Assembly: GCA_900143635.1 (NCBI GenBank)
Contig: FREY01000003.1
Location: 186,001-250,000 of the forward strand
Direction: 5' to 3'
DNA: 64,000 nucleotides
Origin: Rhodobacteraceae bacterium Alg231-04
GTDB lineage: Bacteria > Pseudomonadota > Alphaproteobacteria > Rhodobacterales > Rhodobacteraceae
The notes under the pieces were generated by a model that did no database searches, had not been told where the DNA came from, and worked only from the letters and a program-made list of their open reading frames with translations. Below are positions 17,940 to 29,037 of the stretch, piece after piece; the first letter of the stretch is position 1; each line of letters starts with the position of its first letter. The translations under genes were made by a program, and so were the position numbers.

Positions 17940-18607
17940 AGATTATCGAGTACCCGGATCAGGACTTTTTGGCGATTGATGTGGCCAATAAATTGGCCGG
18001 AGATCTGGAAACCCATCTGCTGCATCACGACACGGCCTCTTTCGCTGTGGCGGGTGGAAGCACGCCCGGTCCGATCTTTGACGACCTCTGTGCCGCTGAT
18101 CTGGAATGGGACCGGGTGCGGGTGATGGCAACCGATGAACGCTGGGTTCCCAGCGATCACGAACGCTCCAATGGCCGGATGATTGGCGAACGCCTGTTGA
18201 CCGACCGGGCCGCCGCCGCCCGGTATCTGCCGTTTTATGCTCCGGCCCGTGAACCTGAGGATGTGCTGGCCGAAGTGGAATCGCTGATTGCGCCCGAGCT
18301 GCCCATTTCCGTTCTGTTGCTGGGCATGGGCGGCGATATGCACACAGCCTCGCTGTTTCCCGGCACCATGGGGCTGGAAGAAGCCCTGGCGCCGGATGCG
18401 CCGGTTCTGTCGGTCCTGCGCCCCGACAGCCAGCCCGAGGCCCGCGTCAGCCTGTCGGCACGGGTGCTGGATGCGGCGATTGCCAAACATCTGGTGATTG
18501 TCGGTGAGGCCAAACGCGAGGCGCTTGATCGCGCCCTGTCTCTGCCGCCGGAACTGGCACCAATTCAGGCTGTTCTGTCTGAAACCACCATCCACTGGGC
18601 GCCCTGA
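17936..18607 (+). CDS. pgl: 6-phosphogluconolactonase
   Basis: 223 residues, NagB/DevB fold. Hydrolyses 6-phosphoglucono-1,5-lactone to 6-phosphogluconate, directly after Zwf. Visible: [12 protein letters not shown] (sugar-phosphate loop), [21 protein letters not shown] and [18 protein letters not shown], all diagnostic. The start ATG 17936 overlaps the zwf stop (ATGA), indicating translational coupling; a start six codons earlier is unlikely. pgi starts 19 bases after its stop. Confidence 0.96.
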   Translation: MKIIEYPDQDFLAIDVANKLAGDLETHLLHHDTASFAVAGGSTPGPIFDDLCAADLEWDRVRVMATDERWVPSDHERSNGRMIGERLLTDRAAAARYLPFYAPAREPEDVLAEVESLIAPELPISVLLLGMGGDMHTASLFPGTMGLEEALAPDAPVLSVLRPDSQPEARVSLSARVLDAAIAKHLVIVGEAKREALDRALSLPPELAPIQAVLSETTIHWAP

Positions 18608-18626
18608 TCTGCGAGAGACCTCTGTT

Positions 18627-20216
18627 ATGTTTACCGAATTGAAGCGCCTGAACGTTGCGGCAGTCAAACGCCGGATCGAAACTCTGTTTGAAGAAGACGC
18701 CAACCGGGCGGCTGGGTTCAGCCTGTCCTGCGGTGATATGCTGTTTGATTACTCCAAAACCGGGATAGACGCCGAGGTGCGCGCCGCGTTGACGGATCTG
18801 TGCGATCTGTCAGATGTCGCAGGACGCCGTGCCGCGATGTTTGGCGCCGGTGTGATCAATGAAACCGAGGGTCGGGCCGTGCTGCATACAGCGCTGCGCG
18901 ATCCGGACGGGGACGATCTGCTGCTTGACGGCACCGAATTGCGCGCGGGCATTCGCGAGACTCTGGACAGGATGCGGCGGTTTTCCGATGACATTCGTAC
19001 CGGCGGTCAGATTGATGACGTGGTGAATATCGGCATTGGCGGCTCGGACCTTGGGCCGGCCATGGCCGCACTGGCACTCGCGCCCTTTCATGATGGCCCG
19101 CGCTGCCATTTCGTGTCCAATGTTGACGGCGCGCATATTCACGACACGCTGAAGGGGCTGGATCCGCAGCGCACCCTGTTCATCGTGGCCTCGAAAACAT
19201 TCACCACAATTGAGACCATGACCAACGCCCGCACCGCGCGCGATTGGGTTGTGGCGGGTGGAGGCGACGCCGGCCGCCAGTTTGCTGCCCTGTCCACAGC
19301 CAGTGATCACGTGGCAGAGTTTGGTATTGCCGCAGATCAAATGTTCGGCTTCGAGGATTGGGTTGGCGGTCGTTATTCCATGTGGGGGCCGATTGGCCTC
19401 AGCCTGATGATTGCAATTGGCGGGGAGGATTTTGATCAGTTCCTTGCCGGCGGCAAGGCGATGGACGATCATTTCCAAACCGCGCCCTGGGCGCAGAACC
19501 TGCCGGCAATGCTGGCGCTGACCGGGATCTGGCACCATCAGGTCTGTGGTCATCCGACCCGCGCAGTTCTGCCCTATGATCAGCGGCTTTCGCGCCTGCC
19601 GGCATATCTGCAGCAGCTGGAGATGGAGTCTAACGGCAAATCGGTTGCGATGGATGGGAGCGACCTGGAATGCGTTTCAGGCCCTGTGGTCTGGGGCGAG
19701 GCAGGCACCAATGGCCAGCACGCCTTTTACCAGCTGATCCATCAGGGCACCGGCGTTGTCCCTTGTGAATTTCTGGTCGCGGCCCGCGGCCACGAACCGG
19801 CACTAAAGCATCACCACCAGCTGCTGGTGGCCAATTGTCTTGCCCAGTCCGAAGCGCTGATGCGCGGCCGGCCGCTGGAGGTGGCGCGTGAACGGATGGC
19901 CGCACAGGGTTTGGAAGGTGGGGAATTGGAACGTCAGGCCCGCCACCGGGTCTTTCCCGGTAACCGGCCGTCGACGACGCTGATTTACCCGCAGCTGACC
20001 CCCTTTGTCTTTGGCCAGATCATCGCGCTGTATGAACACCGGGTGTTTGTCGAAGGGGTGATCCTTGGCATCAACTCTTATGACCAATGGGGCGTTGAGC
20101 TGGGCAAGGAACTGGCGACATCGCTGGGCCCGGTTGTGGCGGGGGATGAAAGCGCCGAGGGGAAAGATGGCTCCACCGCGGCGCTGGTCGCCTATATTCA
20201 CGCAAACGGTGGTTAA
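18627..20216 (+). CDS. pgi: Glucose-6-phosphate isomerase
   Basis: 529 residues. Interconverts glucose 6-phosphate and fructose 6-phosphate. Marks: [21 protein letters not shown], the [13 protein letters not shown] signature, the catalytic Glu in [23 protein letters not shown] and the C-terminal [16 protein letters not shown] signature with the catalytic Lys. ATG 18627 gives a normal length; the longer frame from 18498 lies inside pgl and shows no homology. Grouping with zwf and pgl channels hexose phosphates, including fructose-derived ones, into the oxidative Entner-Doudoroff route. edd and eda are not in the window. Confidence 0.97.
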   Translation: MFTELKRLNVAAVKRRIETLFEEDANRAAGFSLSCGDMLFDYSKTGIDAEVRAALTDLCDLSDVAGRRAAMFGAGVINETEGRAVLHTALRDPDGDDLLLDGTELRAGIRETLDRMRRFSDDIRTGGQIDDVVNIGIGGSDLGPAMAALALAPFHDGPRCHFVSNVDGAHIHDTLKGLDPQRTLFIVASKTFTTIETMTNARTARDWVVAGGGDAGRQFAALSTASDHVAEFGIAADQMFGFEDWVGGRYSMWGPIGLSLMIAIGGEDFDQFLAGGKAMDDHFQTAPWAQNLPAMLALTGIWHHQVCGHPTRAVLPYDQRLSRLPAYLQQLEMESNGKSVAMDGSDLECVSGPVVWGEAGTNGQHAFYQLIHQGTGVVPCEFLVAARGHEPALKHHHQLLVANCLAQSEALMRGRPLEVARERMAAQGLEGGELERQARHRVFPGNRPSTTLIYPQLTPFVFGQIIALYEHRVFVEGVILGINSYDQWGVELGKELATSLGPVVAGDESAEGKDGSTAALVAYIHANGG

Positions 20217-20689
20217 CCCAGCCGTTTGGCGCCCTCGACCTCTTCGAAATAGCGTTTCAGGCTCTCCGGCAGCGGATAGCCTGCGCTGCCGTCCGGCGTG
20301 CGCATCACCACCACACAGTCAAAATGCGCCCGCTTGTCGCCGGACCAGATCTCCTGCTCCATCGTGTAGGAGGTATTGCGGAACTCGGTCACTTTGGCCG
20401 TCACCACATAGGGTTCATCCCGCAGCATTTCCTTGATGTAATGGATCGAGGCGTTGCGGATCACCGTGCGCGGCTCCTCCATCCCGTCGTAATGCGGCAT
20501 GACCATCATCTTCAGGTGCCGGGTGCGCACCGCTTCGGTCCAGATCAGGTAGGCGGTGTTGTTGACGTGCTGAAGAATGTCCAATTCGCCATAGCGGACC
20601 ATATCCCCCATCGCCATCGGAGCCGTGTGGTCAAGGCCAGCTGCCAGTTGTTCTTCGGGGTTCAGCGGGGTGTGATAGCGCAATGTCAT
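20213..20689 (-). CDS. Acyl-CoA thioesterase-like hotdog protein
   Basis: 158-residue single-hotdog protein of the 4-hydroxybenzoyl-CoA thioesterase type. Seen: [32 protein letters not shown], where the D in the usual catalytic position (RYxDxDxxGHVNN) is replaced by E ([12 protein letters not shown]), then [14 protein letters not shown]. It likely hydrolyses an acyl-CoA in the cytosol; the substrate is unknown. Convergent with pgi: the palindrome TTAA at 20213-20216 supplies the TAA stop codons of both genes. About 75 bp upstream is the tRNA-Gly gene on the same strand. Confidence 0.82.
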   Translation of the reverse strand: MTLRYHTPLNPEEQLAAGLDHTAPMAMGDMVRYGELDILQHVNNTAYLIWTEAVRTRHLKMMVMPHYDGMEEPRTVIRNASIHYIKEMLRDEPYVVTAKVTEFRNTSYTMEQEIWSGDKRAHFDCVVVMRTPDGSAGYPLPESLKRYFEEVEGAKRLG

Positions 20690-20761
20690 GACAGATGGCT
20701 AACGGTCACAGAACTCCAACGCAAGCAGAGCTTTGATGCGGTCGGATGTCTGTTGAAATCT

Positions 20762-20835
20762 TGGAGCGGGTAACGAGAATCGAACTCGTAACTAAAGCTT
20801 GGGAAGCTGCCGTGATACCTTTTCACCATACCCGC
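20762..20835 (-). tRNA. tRNA-Gly (anticodon CCC)
   Basis: 74-nt cloverleaf on the minus strand. Acceptor arms GCGGGTA/TACCCGC pair perfectly; discriminator T is followed by an encoded CCA (20762-20764). D-stem GTGA/TCAC, anticodon loop TTCCCAA (anticodon complement at 20801-20803), T-arm ACGAG-TTCGATT-CTCGT. The anticodon stem has a G-U pair and one C/U mismatch at its outer end. The anticodon loop and inner stem are identical to those of E. coli tRNA-Gly(CCC). Confidence 0.95.
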
Positions 20836-20942
20836 GTTCCGGTCTAGCTTTGCTATCCAATGCGCTGAGAGAGGTCAATACGTGCAAGTGCGGTTTCCCG
20901 GTGAAAGCTGTGCTTACCGGAAAACCGCCTGGTCCTGAGGCT

Positions 20943-22988
20943 TTAACCGCGGCGTCGACGGCGGCGACCGCCACCCGCGTCTCCATCGCCGCCACCGGTG
21001 TTGAAATTCACCTGGGGCAGGGTGACCACGGTTTCCAGAATAGGGAAGGGATCGGCGGAGTTGGGGATGGCCGAGGCATTGACGAAATGCTCCTGGAACC
21101 TTGCTTCCACCGCGGTTTCGATCTTTTCGATATTGCGGACGGTTTCTTCGATCTCGCTGCGGGCTTTGGTATTCAACAGGGCAATCCGCGCTCCGGTGCC
21201 GGCGGCGTTGCCGGCTGATGTGACCTTGTCCAGCGGGCAATCCGGGATCATGCCCAGAACCATCGCGTGTTTGGCCGAGATATGCGCGCCGAATGCCCCT
21301 GCCAGAACCACCCGGTCAACGGTTTCAACTTCCAGCTTGTCCATCAGCAACCGCGCCCCGGAGTAGAGTGCGGCCTTGGCCATCTGGATGGCGCGGATGT
21401 CGGGGTTGGTGACGGTGATGGTGGGGCCACCCTCGGCGGATCCATCCCATATCAGATAGGAATTTGTGCGCCCGTCCTGAATGCAACGCGCGGTGCCGGT
21501 CTGTTCGGCAGAACCAATCAGCCCCGAGGCGTCCAGCACGCCGGCCAGCCGCATTTCAGCCACAGCCTCGATGATGCCCGAGCCGCAGATGCCGGTGATG
21601 CCGGTGGTGGCGATCGCCTCGCCAAAGCCGTCCTCATCCGACCAGATGTCGGAGCCGATCACCCGAAAGCGCGGCTCTTTGGTTTCTGCATTGATCTCAA
21701 TCCGTTCAATCGCGCCGGGGGCGGCGCGCTGGCCGGAAGAGATTTGCGCGCCTTCAAAGGCGGGACCCGTGGGAGAGGAACAGGCCAGAACCTTTTCCTT
21801 ACTGCCCAGCAGGATTTCGGCATTGGTGCCCACGTCGACGACCAACACCAGATCTTCCGATTTATCCGGCGCCTCGGACAGAGCCACAGCCGCCGCATCG
21901 GCGCCCACATGGCCCGCAATACAGGGCAGCAGATAGACACGGGCGGCCGGGTGAATGGTCAGGTCCAGTTCGACAGCGCGCAGCGACAGCGCGTTGGAGG
22001 TGGCCAGCGCAAAAGGCGCCTGTCCCAGCTCAAACGGGTCAATACCAAGGAACAGGTGGTGCATGACCGGATTGCAGACAAACACCGCATCCACGATCAG
22101 CGACTTGTCGATCTCAGCTTCAGAAGCGATCTGCACAAACAGCGCATTCATGCCTTCGCGCACCGCGCGGGTCATCTCCTGATCGCCGCCCTTGTTCATC
22201 ATCCCGTAGGAGACCCGGCTCATCAGGTCTTCACCGAAACGGATCTGCGGATTCATGATGCCGGAGGAGGCGACAACTTCGCCGGTTTTCAGATCACACA
22301 GATGCGCCGCAATCGTGGTCGATCCCAGATCCACGGCGAGGCCATAGACAGTACCCTCGTAATATCCGGGCCAGATATGCATGATCTTGGGCGGGTGGTT
22401 TTCGTCGCCAAGATGCACGGCCACGGTGACCTTCCAGCCGCCTTTGCGCAGGATGGGCTGCATCTGCTGCAGGATATGCAGATCGGTTTTGACGCCTTTC
22501 AGATCCCACTGGCTCTCCAGCGCTTCGATCAGCCGCTCCATATCGCCGGAGGGCTTGTGCATGTCGGGCTCTTCCACCTCGACGTAGAACAGGCGGGTCG
22601 AGGGGTTCATGGTGATGTCGCGCACTTCGGCCCGCTTGCGGACCACCTGCCGGTGCACCTGGCTTTCGGGTGGCACATCGATCACCACATCGCCTTCGAC
22701 CTTGGCCTGACAGCCCAGACGGCGCCCGTCGATCAGCCCGCGCTTGTCCTTGTAGCGCTGTTCGACCTTATTCCATTCGGTTAGCGCGTCCTCAGCAACG
22801 GTGACGCCGTGCTTGGGAAACTCACCATAAGAGGGTGTGATCTGACACTTGGAGCAGATGCCGCGCCCGCCGCAGACCGAATCCAGATCGACGCCCAGCT
22901 GGCGCGCGGCAGTGAGAACCGGGGTGCCAACGGGGAAATGACCGCGCTTGCCCGAGGGGGTAAAAACGACGAGGGGATCGGTGCTCAT
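20943..22988 (-). CDS. Corrinoid-activation (RACo/RamA-like, DUF4445) protein with N-terminal 2Fe-2S domain
   Basis: 681 residues. Proteins of this type reductively reactivate Co(II) corrinoid methyltransferases using ATP. Residues 1-100 form a ferredoxin domain with C39-x5-C45-x2-C48 and C93. A linker domain follows, then an ASKHA ATPase-like region with LAVDLGSTTIAAHL, VDVGTNAEILLG, GICGSGIIEAVAE and VVLAGAFGAHI. ATG 22988 (MSTDPLVVF) begins the ferredoxin domain; the frame reaches 100 residues further upstream without homology. No corrinoid protein or methyltransferase gene is adjacent. The tail is unusual: Gly/Asp-rich, then six consecutive Arg and a final Gly. Likely partners are methionine-synthase-like or methylamine corrinoid enzymes elsewhere in the genome. 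Confidence 0.87.
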   Translation of the reverse strand: MSTDPLVVFTPSGKRGHFPVGTPVLTAARQLGVDLDSVCGGRGICSKCQITPSYGEFPKHGVTVAEDALTEWNKVEQRYKDKRGLIDGRRLGCQAKVEGDVVIDVPPESQVHRQVVRKRAEVRDITMNPSTRLFYVEVEEPDMHKPSGDMERLIEALESQWDLKGVKTDLHILQQMQPILRKGGWKVTVAVHLGDENHPPKIMHIWPGYYEGTVYGLAVDLGSTTIAAHLCDLKTGEVVASSGIMNPQIRFGEDLMSRVSYGMMNKGGDQEMTRAVREGMNALFVQIASEAEIDKSLIVDAVFVCNPVMHHLFLGIDPFELGQAPFALATSNALSLRAVELDLTIHPAARVYLLPCIAGHVGADAAAVALSEAPDKSEDLVLVVDVGTNAEILLGSKEKVLACSSPTGPAFEGAQISSGQRAAPGAIERIEINAETKEPRFRVIGSDIWSDEDGFGEAIATTGITGICGSGIIEAVAEMRLAGVLDASGLIGSAEQTGTARCIQDGRTNSYLIWDGSAEGGPTITVTNPDIRAIQMAKAALYSGARLLMDKLEVETVDRVVLAGAFGAHISAKHAMVLGMIPDCPLDKVTSAGNAAGTGARIALLNTKARSEIEETVRNIEKIETAVEARFQEHFVNASAIPNSADPFPILETVVTLPQVNFNTGGGDGDAGGGRRRRRRG

Positions 22989-23352
22989 TTCAAGTGCCTT
23001 CTCATTCCGCAATCTGCGGCGACAATATTGGTTTTTGCGGCAAGGGAAAGGCGACGCGCGGCATTTTCCTGTCTGTGGGCGGCATTTGGTCGGAAAGATA
23101 TGTGGCAAATGCTTGTTTAATGCCTGCGTCACGGGTCCTTCGTGTTCAGGGGGGAGTCGCCAAGGTGGCGGGCCGAAAGTCGCCTCAGACACCAAACAGG
23201 ATTGCCCCTCCAGTCGAAATTCCGGGTGTGTAACCTGCAGGATCATGCGTTTTGGTTGAAAGTGCGCCTGAAATATACGCGCTTTCAACCGGTTATTAGT
23301 TGTTTGTGGGATAATCTAACGGACGAAATTGAAACAATCGGGGCGACTACCA

Positions 23353-23784
23353 ATGAAGGTGACCACTCTGGCGGACCTGATCGCTGGCCAAAAAAAATTG
23401 CACAAGACGTCTCAGGACGAAACGGTTCGGACGGCATGTATTGCGATGACCTCTGCGAATATCGGGGCGCTTCCCGTTGTCGACAACAGCGGCACACTGG
23501 TCGGAATTCTGAGTGAACGGGACGTGATCCAGCGCAGCATCATCGTTTACCGCCCCTCGGCGACGACCCTGGTCAAACAGGTTATGACGCCCAATCCGCA
23601 GTGGTTGGGGCCGGAAGCCAGGCTGGACGAGGCCTATCAAACCATGATCAAGGGCAAATTCCGCCATTTGCCGGTCTGCGAAGATGGCAAACTTCTTGGC
23701 ATTGTCTCGATCCGGGATTTCATCCCTCAGAACAGCTCTCTTGTGGAGCGGCTGCTGCGCAAATCCGTCGTCAAACAGTCCTGA
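23353..23784 (+). CDS. CBS-domain-pair protein
   Basis: 143-residue stand-alone pair of CBS domains, which usually sense adenosine nucleotides. First repeat: TVRTACIAMTSANIGALPVVDNSGTLVGILSERDVI; second: VKQVMTPNP...KGKFRHLPVCEDGKLLGIVSIRDFI. Both end in the G-L/I-S-x-RD motif that contacts ribose or phosphate. There is no attached catalytic domain, and the target is unknown. ATG 23353 is used; an in-frame TTG at 23329 is possible. Convergent with the Hint gene. Confidence 0.88.
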   Translation: MKVTTLADLIAGQKKLHKTSQDETVRTACIAMTSANIGALPVVDNSGTLVGILSERDVIQRSIIVYRPSATTLVKQVMTPNPQWLGPEARLDEAYQTMIKGKFRHLPVCEDGKLLGIVSIRDFIPQNSSLVERLLRKSVVKQS

Positions 23785-23846
23785 TGGCCGCAGCTCGCAG
23801 AGCCAAAGGCCGCGGCACCAGTGTTCGTGGCCACGTGCCCCTCTGA

Positions 23847-24893
23847 TTACTGCAGTACCAAGGCAGTCTCATGCGGTTTCAGGACCATACGGGCGGAGGG
23901 GAACGGAGTTTGACTGCTGTCCGCAAGCTCCGGGAAAATGGCCAGAATTTCCCGCCGCGTCTCGGCGCTGCCTGTTTCAAACAGCTGAGCGCCGGGCTGG
24001 AAGCTTTCAGTCCATAGACCATTGGAGAGCACCACCTGGTGTTGTTCGAACATGAGGTGCACATAAGTGGCCTGTGGCACGGCAACCTGGCGAATGCCGT
24101 TTTTCGAAGTCAGGAAAGACGCGGCGCAAAGCACTTCACGTGCTCCAAACGTGATTTCGCATTGGCTGTTGCGCAGCAGAACCCGGTGCTGCGGCGAGAC
24201 CCAGAGGTCCTGTTCTGGGCAGCCCGCTCCGAAGGTGTCGGCAGCAATGCGCACCGGCTGCAGGTGCGGGCAACTGGCAAGCCATTCGCGGTTCAGGCGC
24301 TTGATACCAGTCCAGACCAGCGGCTGGTAACCATTGTCGCGGGTCAGTACCCTATCGCCGGGCCGGAGGCTTTCGACCGCGCGGATGCCGCGGCTGGTGG
24401 CAATCGCGGTGCCCGCGACAAAACAGGGCACGAAGGTTTCATACTCCGCAGTGCCCGTGTTGCTGCCACCGGTTTTTTCGTAAATCGCGCCGTCGATCAG
24501 CGGCACATCGGTGGAAAAACCCCAGACATCCGAAGTCTTGCCGCCTTGTGAGAAAACGGTGACAGTGACCACTGGCCCGACCGGGTTGCCGAAAAGATCC
24601 TCCTGTTGGAGGTAGTGGAAAGATTCCGCTTCTATCATGGTGCCGTTTGCCACCAGCGATCCGCCGTCGGTGATGATATGGCCGCCTTCCTGATCATCCT
24701 CCAGCTTGTCGGCACTTCCCGAGGTGTCTTCGAGGTGGACAAGTTCACTGGGGAAACCAGCGGTATAGGTGAAGACCGTCCCGACCGGGGTGCTCGAATT
24801 GTTGATGATCGACGAGCCCTGCGTCATGCTGGGAGAGCTGGCATCAACTGTCAGAGCCTCGGAATCGAAGGCATAAAACGAACGGGCAACCAT
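23847..24893 (-). CDS. Hint-domain (hedgehog/intein-type) protein
   Basis: 348 residues. Residues 1-150 are Gly/Ser/Thr/Asp-rich without a classical signal peptide, like other secreted roseobacter proteins. A Hint_2 domain then begins at C157 (CFVAGTAIAT), with the SLRPGDRVLTRDNGYQPLVWTG segment, the second block WVSPQHRVLLR and the HLMFEQHQVVLSNGLWTESF block. The His-rich blocks match the self-splicing fold, so cleavage at C157 and transfer of the N-terminal part are possible but unproved. Such proteins are abundant in Rhodobacteraceae, often type I secreted; function unknown. Confidence 0.85.
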   Translation of the reverse strand: MVARSFYAFDSEALTVDASSPSMTQGSSIINNSSTPVGTVFTYTAGFPSELVHLEDTSGSADKLEDDQEGGHIITDGGSLVANGTMIEAESFHYLQQEDLFGNPVGPVVTVTVFSQGGKTSDVWGFSTDVPLIDGAIYEKTGGSNTGTAEYETFVPCFVAGTAIATSRGIRAVESLRPGDRVLTRDNGYQPLVWTGIKRLNREWLASCPHLQPVRIAADTFGAGCPEQDLWVSPQHRVLLRNSQCEITFGAREVLCAASFLTSKNGIRQVAVPQATYVHLMFEQHQVVLSNGLWTESFQPGAQLFETGSAETRREILAIFPELADSSQTPFPSARMVLKPHETALVLQ

Positions 24894-24992
24894 ATACCTG
24901 GACCAAGTGACTAATTAACAGGATTTAGGTTAGCATATGGCTCCTAAGGTTTGATTAATTGGGATATTTATCGTTCCGGAGGGGTGGCGGTC

Positions 24993-26147
24993 TCAAGCTT
25001 CTGTTCTGTCCAGCCAAGCCAGTATCGCCTCTCGGTTGCCGTCCAGCGCCGGCGCCGGGCTGCGGGTCTTTGGGTCGGTTAGACCGGACATCTTGATCGG
25101 ATTGCCAGCCGCCACGTACCGCGGCGTACCGTTTTCATCCAGCACATCGACGACCATGTTGCGGGCGCGGATCTGTGGATCATTCAGCACTTCTTTGACA
25201 TTCTGGATCGGCCCGGTCGGGATGCCGGATTCTGTCAGAACTTTGATCCAATGGGATTTGCCTTCGCCCAAAGTGACTGCTTCTATCAGCCGTTTCAGAA
25301 GGCGGGCATTGTCGCAGCGCGCCGGATTGGTGGAGAAGCGCGGATCATCGGCCAGCGGCAGTTGCAGCGCTTCGCACAGTCGCGCAAACAGCACGTCGTT
25401 TCCGGCGGCGATGACAAACAGCCCGTCTGCTGCGTGGAAGGTCTCAAAGGGGGTGATCGACGGGTGGCGGGCGCCAGAGGGGCGGGGGGGCTCGCCCGTG
25501 ACAGTGGTCAGCGCAATGGCGTGTTCCAGCAGCGCCAACTGCGAATCCAGCATCGAGATATCAACCTTCTGACCTTGACCGGTCTCGCGCAGTTCAAGCA
25601 GCGCCGCCAAAACGCCCTGGGCCAGGAACATGCCGGCAACGATATCACCGATCGAGGCGCCAACGCGCACCGGATCGCGGTCGCGCTCTCCGGTGATCGA
25701 CATCACCCCGCCGCGGGCCTGCACAACCATGTCGTAGGCGGGTTTCAAGGCTTCAGGACCGGTGTGACCAAAGCCGGAGACCGCACCATAGATCAGCCGG
25801 GGCATCCGGGCATGAAGCGCCTCCCAGCCATAGCCCATCCGCTCCATCACGCCAGGGCGGTAGTTTTCCAGAACAACGTCTGCGCGGGTCAGAAGCCGTT
25901 CGAAAATGGCCCGGTCTTCCGGGGCTTTCAGGTCCAGAGCGATGCTCTCCTTGCCGTGGTTTATGGTGGCGAAATAGGCGCTCTCACCTTCTTTGAAAGG
26001 GGGGAAGGCGCGGGTGTCGTCTCCGGTTCCGGGGCGTTCCACCTTGATCACCCGCGCGCCCAGATCTGCCAGTGTCATCGAGGCATAGGGCCCCGCCAAA
26101 ACATGGGTGAGGTCGAGGATAGTGACACCTGAAAGAGGTCCGGCCAT
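24993..26147 (-). CDS. Family III CoA-transferase (CaiB/BaiF)
   Basis: 384 residues. Moves CoA between carboxylic acids through an aspartyl-CoA thioester. Marks: LSGVTILDLTHVLAGPYASMTLADLGARVIKVERPGTGDDTR at the N-terminus, LDLKAPEDRAIFERLLTRADVVLENYRPGVMERMG, then SGFGHTGPEALKPAYDMVVQA, with D139 as the catalytic Asp. A GGVMSITGE loop follows. ATG 26147 has GGAGA upstream; the frame extends to 26291 without homology. It is divergent from guaB. The substrate cannot be told from the sequence. Confidence 0.92.
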   Translation of the reverse strand: MAGPLSGVTILDLTHVLAGPYASMTLADLGARVIKVERPGTGDDTRAFPPFKEGESAYFATINHGKESIALDLKAPEDRAIFERLLTRADVVLENYRPGVMERMGYGWEALHARMPRLIYGAVSGFGHTGPEALKPAYDMVVQARGGVMSITGERDRDPVRVGASIGDIVAGMFLAQGVLAALLELRETGQGQKVDISMLDSQLALLEHAIALTTVTGEPPRPSGARHPSITPFETFHAADGLFVIAAGNDVLFARLCEALQLPLADDPRFSTNPARCDNARLLKRLIEAVTLGEGKSHWIKVLTESGIPTGPIQNVKEVLNDPQIRARNMVVDVLDENGTPRYVAAGNPIKMSGLTDPKTRSPAPALDGNREAILAWLDRTEA

Positions 26148-26327
26148 GGGGATGTTCTCCGGTTGGATACACGTATGCACGCAATACAGGGGCCGGTGCC
26201 GCCTGCCTTGACGCAGATCAGACCGGATAAGTTTCCGCGCTGCGGCGAAATCTTGTCGCCGCCTCTTTCCACTTATCAGGAACTGTGCCATAGGGTCACC
26301 GCCAAACGGGGTTATGCATGGGGATGA

Positions 26328-27779
<1,452 letters not shown>

Positions 27780-27815
27780 GACTATGATGGCCGTTTGTAT
27801 CTTTGGGACAGGGAC

Positions 27816-28994
27816 ATGACCCCCGCCGCCCGCCTTCAGGCGGCCATCGAAATCCTCGACATTATTCTGGACGGGGATCCAGCTGAAAAAGCGCTCACAG
27901 GTTGGGCGCGACGCAGCCGCTATGCTGGTTCAAAAGACCGCGCCGCGGTGCGCGATCATGTGTTCACCGCGCTGCGCTGCCGCCGGTCGCACGCGGCCCT
28001 TGGCGGGGCAAACACCGGTCGCGGGCTTATTCTGGGCGGATTGCGCGATAACGGCGAAGATCCCGATACGCTGTTCACCGGCGATGGCTATGGCCCCGCC
28101 GCATTGAGTGACGCCGAGCGCGAAGCGGGTCGAACTCCTGCCGAGGGGGCAGAGGCCTGCGACCTTCAGGATTGGATTTATCCTGCATTTTCGCAAAGCT
28201 TGGGCGCCGAAACCGCCGCAGCTGCCGCAGCCTTGCGCCTGCGTGCGCCGGTGCATGTGCGTGTCAATCTGACAAAGGCCACTGTGGAAACCGCTCAGGA
28301 TGCCCTTGCTGAGGCAGGCATTCAAAGCATGACGCACCCGGCCGCACCAACTGCATTGGAAATCACCGAAGGCGCTCGCAAAATCCGCAACTCCGAGGCC
28401 TATACCTCCGGTCTGGTTGAATTGCAGGATGCGGCAAGTCAGGCCGTGATTGCTGCTCTGCCGTTGAGCGACGGTATGCGGGTGCTGGACTACTGTGCCG
28501 GCGGCGGTGGCAAGAGCCTCGCCATGGCCGCACAGGCCGGAATTGACCTCTTTGCCCATGATGCGGCGCCGCAACGGATGCGTGATCTGCCGGAGCGGGC
28601 AGAGCGGGCAGGGGCCGACATCACCGTGCTCTCGACATCCGAGGCGACGCAACAGGCGCCCTTTGATCTGGTCCTGTGCGATGTTCCCTGTTCCGGCAGC
28701 GGATCATGGCGGCGCGCACCTGACGCAAAATGGCTGCTGACACCCGAGACACTGGACGAGCTGCTGGTCGTGCAGGCCACTATTCTTGACGAGGCCGCAG
28801 ATCTGGTGACTGAGAATGGCAGTCTGGCCTTTGCGACCTGCTCGATGCTGGAGGCCGAGAACGGCACACAGGTTGAAGGCTTTTTGGCGCGTCATCCTGG
28901 GTGGAGTCTTGATTTCGACAAATCTTGGCGTGTTTACGGTGGTACGGACGGATTCCATGTTGCGATATTGACGCAACGGTCGGCCAATGCTTAG
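27816..28994 (+). CDS. RsmB/NOL1-type rRNA (cytosine-5) methyltransferase
   Basis: 392 residues. SAM-dependent m5C RNA methyltransferase of the NOL1/NOP2/Sun (RsmB) family. The SAM site is VLDYCAGGGGKSLAMAAQ; motif IV CDVPCSGSGSWRR and motif VI FATCSMLEAEN carry the two catalytic cysteines. The N-terminal helical part (about 1-130) resembles the NusB-like RNA-binding domain of RsmB but is divergent, so the modified position (C967 in E. coli 16S) is uncertain. ATG 27816 is chosen by domain start; 27795 is an alternative. Confidence 0.88.
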   Translation: MTPAARLQAAIEILDIILDGDPAEKALTGWARRSRYAGSKDRAAVRDHVFTALRCRRSHAALGGANTGRGLILGGLRDNGEDPDTLFTGDGYGPAALSDAEREAGRTPAEGAEACDLQDWIYPAFSQSLGAETAAAAAALRLRAPVHVRVNLTKATVETAQDALAEAGIQSMTHPAAPTALEITEGARKIRNSEAYTSGLVELQDAASQAVIAALPLSDGMRVLDYCAGGGGKSLAMAAQAGIDLFAHDAAPQRMRDLPERAERAGADITVLSTSEATQQAPFDLVLCDVPCSGSGSWRRAPDAKWLLTPETLDELLVVQATILDEAADLVTENGSLAFATCSMLEAENGTQVEGFLARHPGWSLDFDKSWRVYGGTDGFHVAILTQRSANA

Positions 28995-29021
28995 CGACCG
29001 TACCGTAAATACTGAATTTCT

Positions 29022-29037
29022 TTAACGCGCCCTTAAC
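29022..29037. promoter_or_regulatory. CtrA-type site upstream of cckA
   Basis: TTAA-N7-TTAAC (TTAA 29022-29025, TTAA 29033-29036, C 29037) is an exact match to the full CtrA box known from Caulobacter and other Alphaproteobacteria. It lies about 50 bp before the cckA ATG, where it could give CtrA feedback on its own activating kinase. Confidence 0.6.

Noticed and set aside
18498-18626. Upstream extension of pgi to an earlier ATG
   Set aside because: The added 43 residues lie in the pgl reading region and have no Pgi homology; ATG 18627 gives the normal length.
22989-23288. Upstream extension of the corrinoid-activation gene
   Set aside because: The 100 added residues are unlike any known domain, while ATG 22988 begins the ferredoxin domain.
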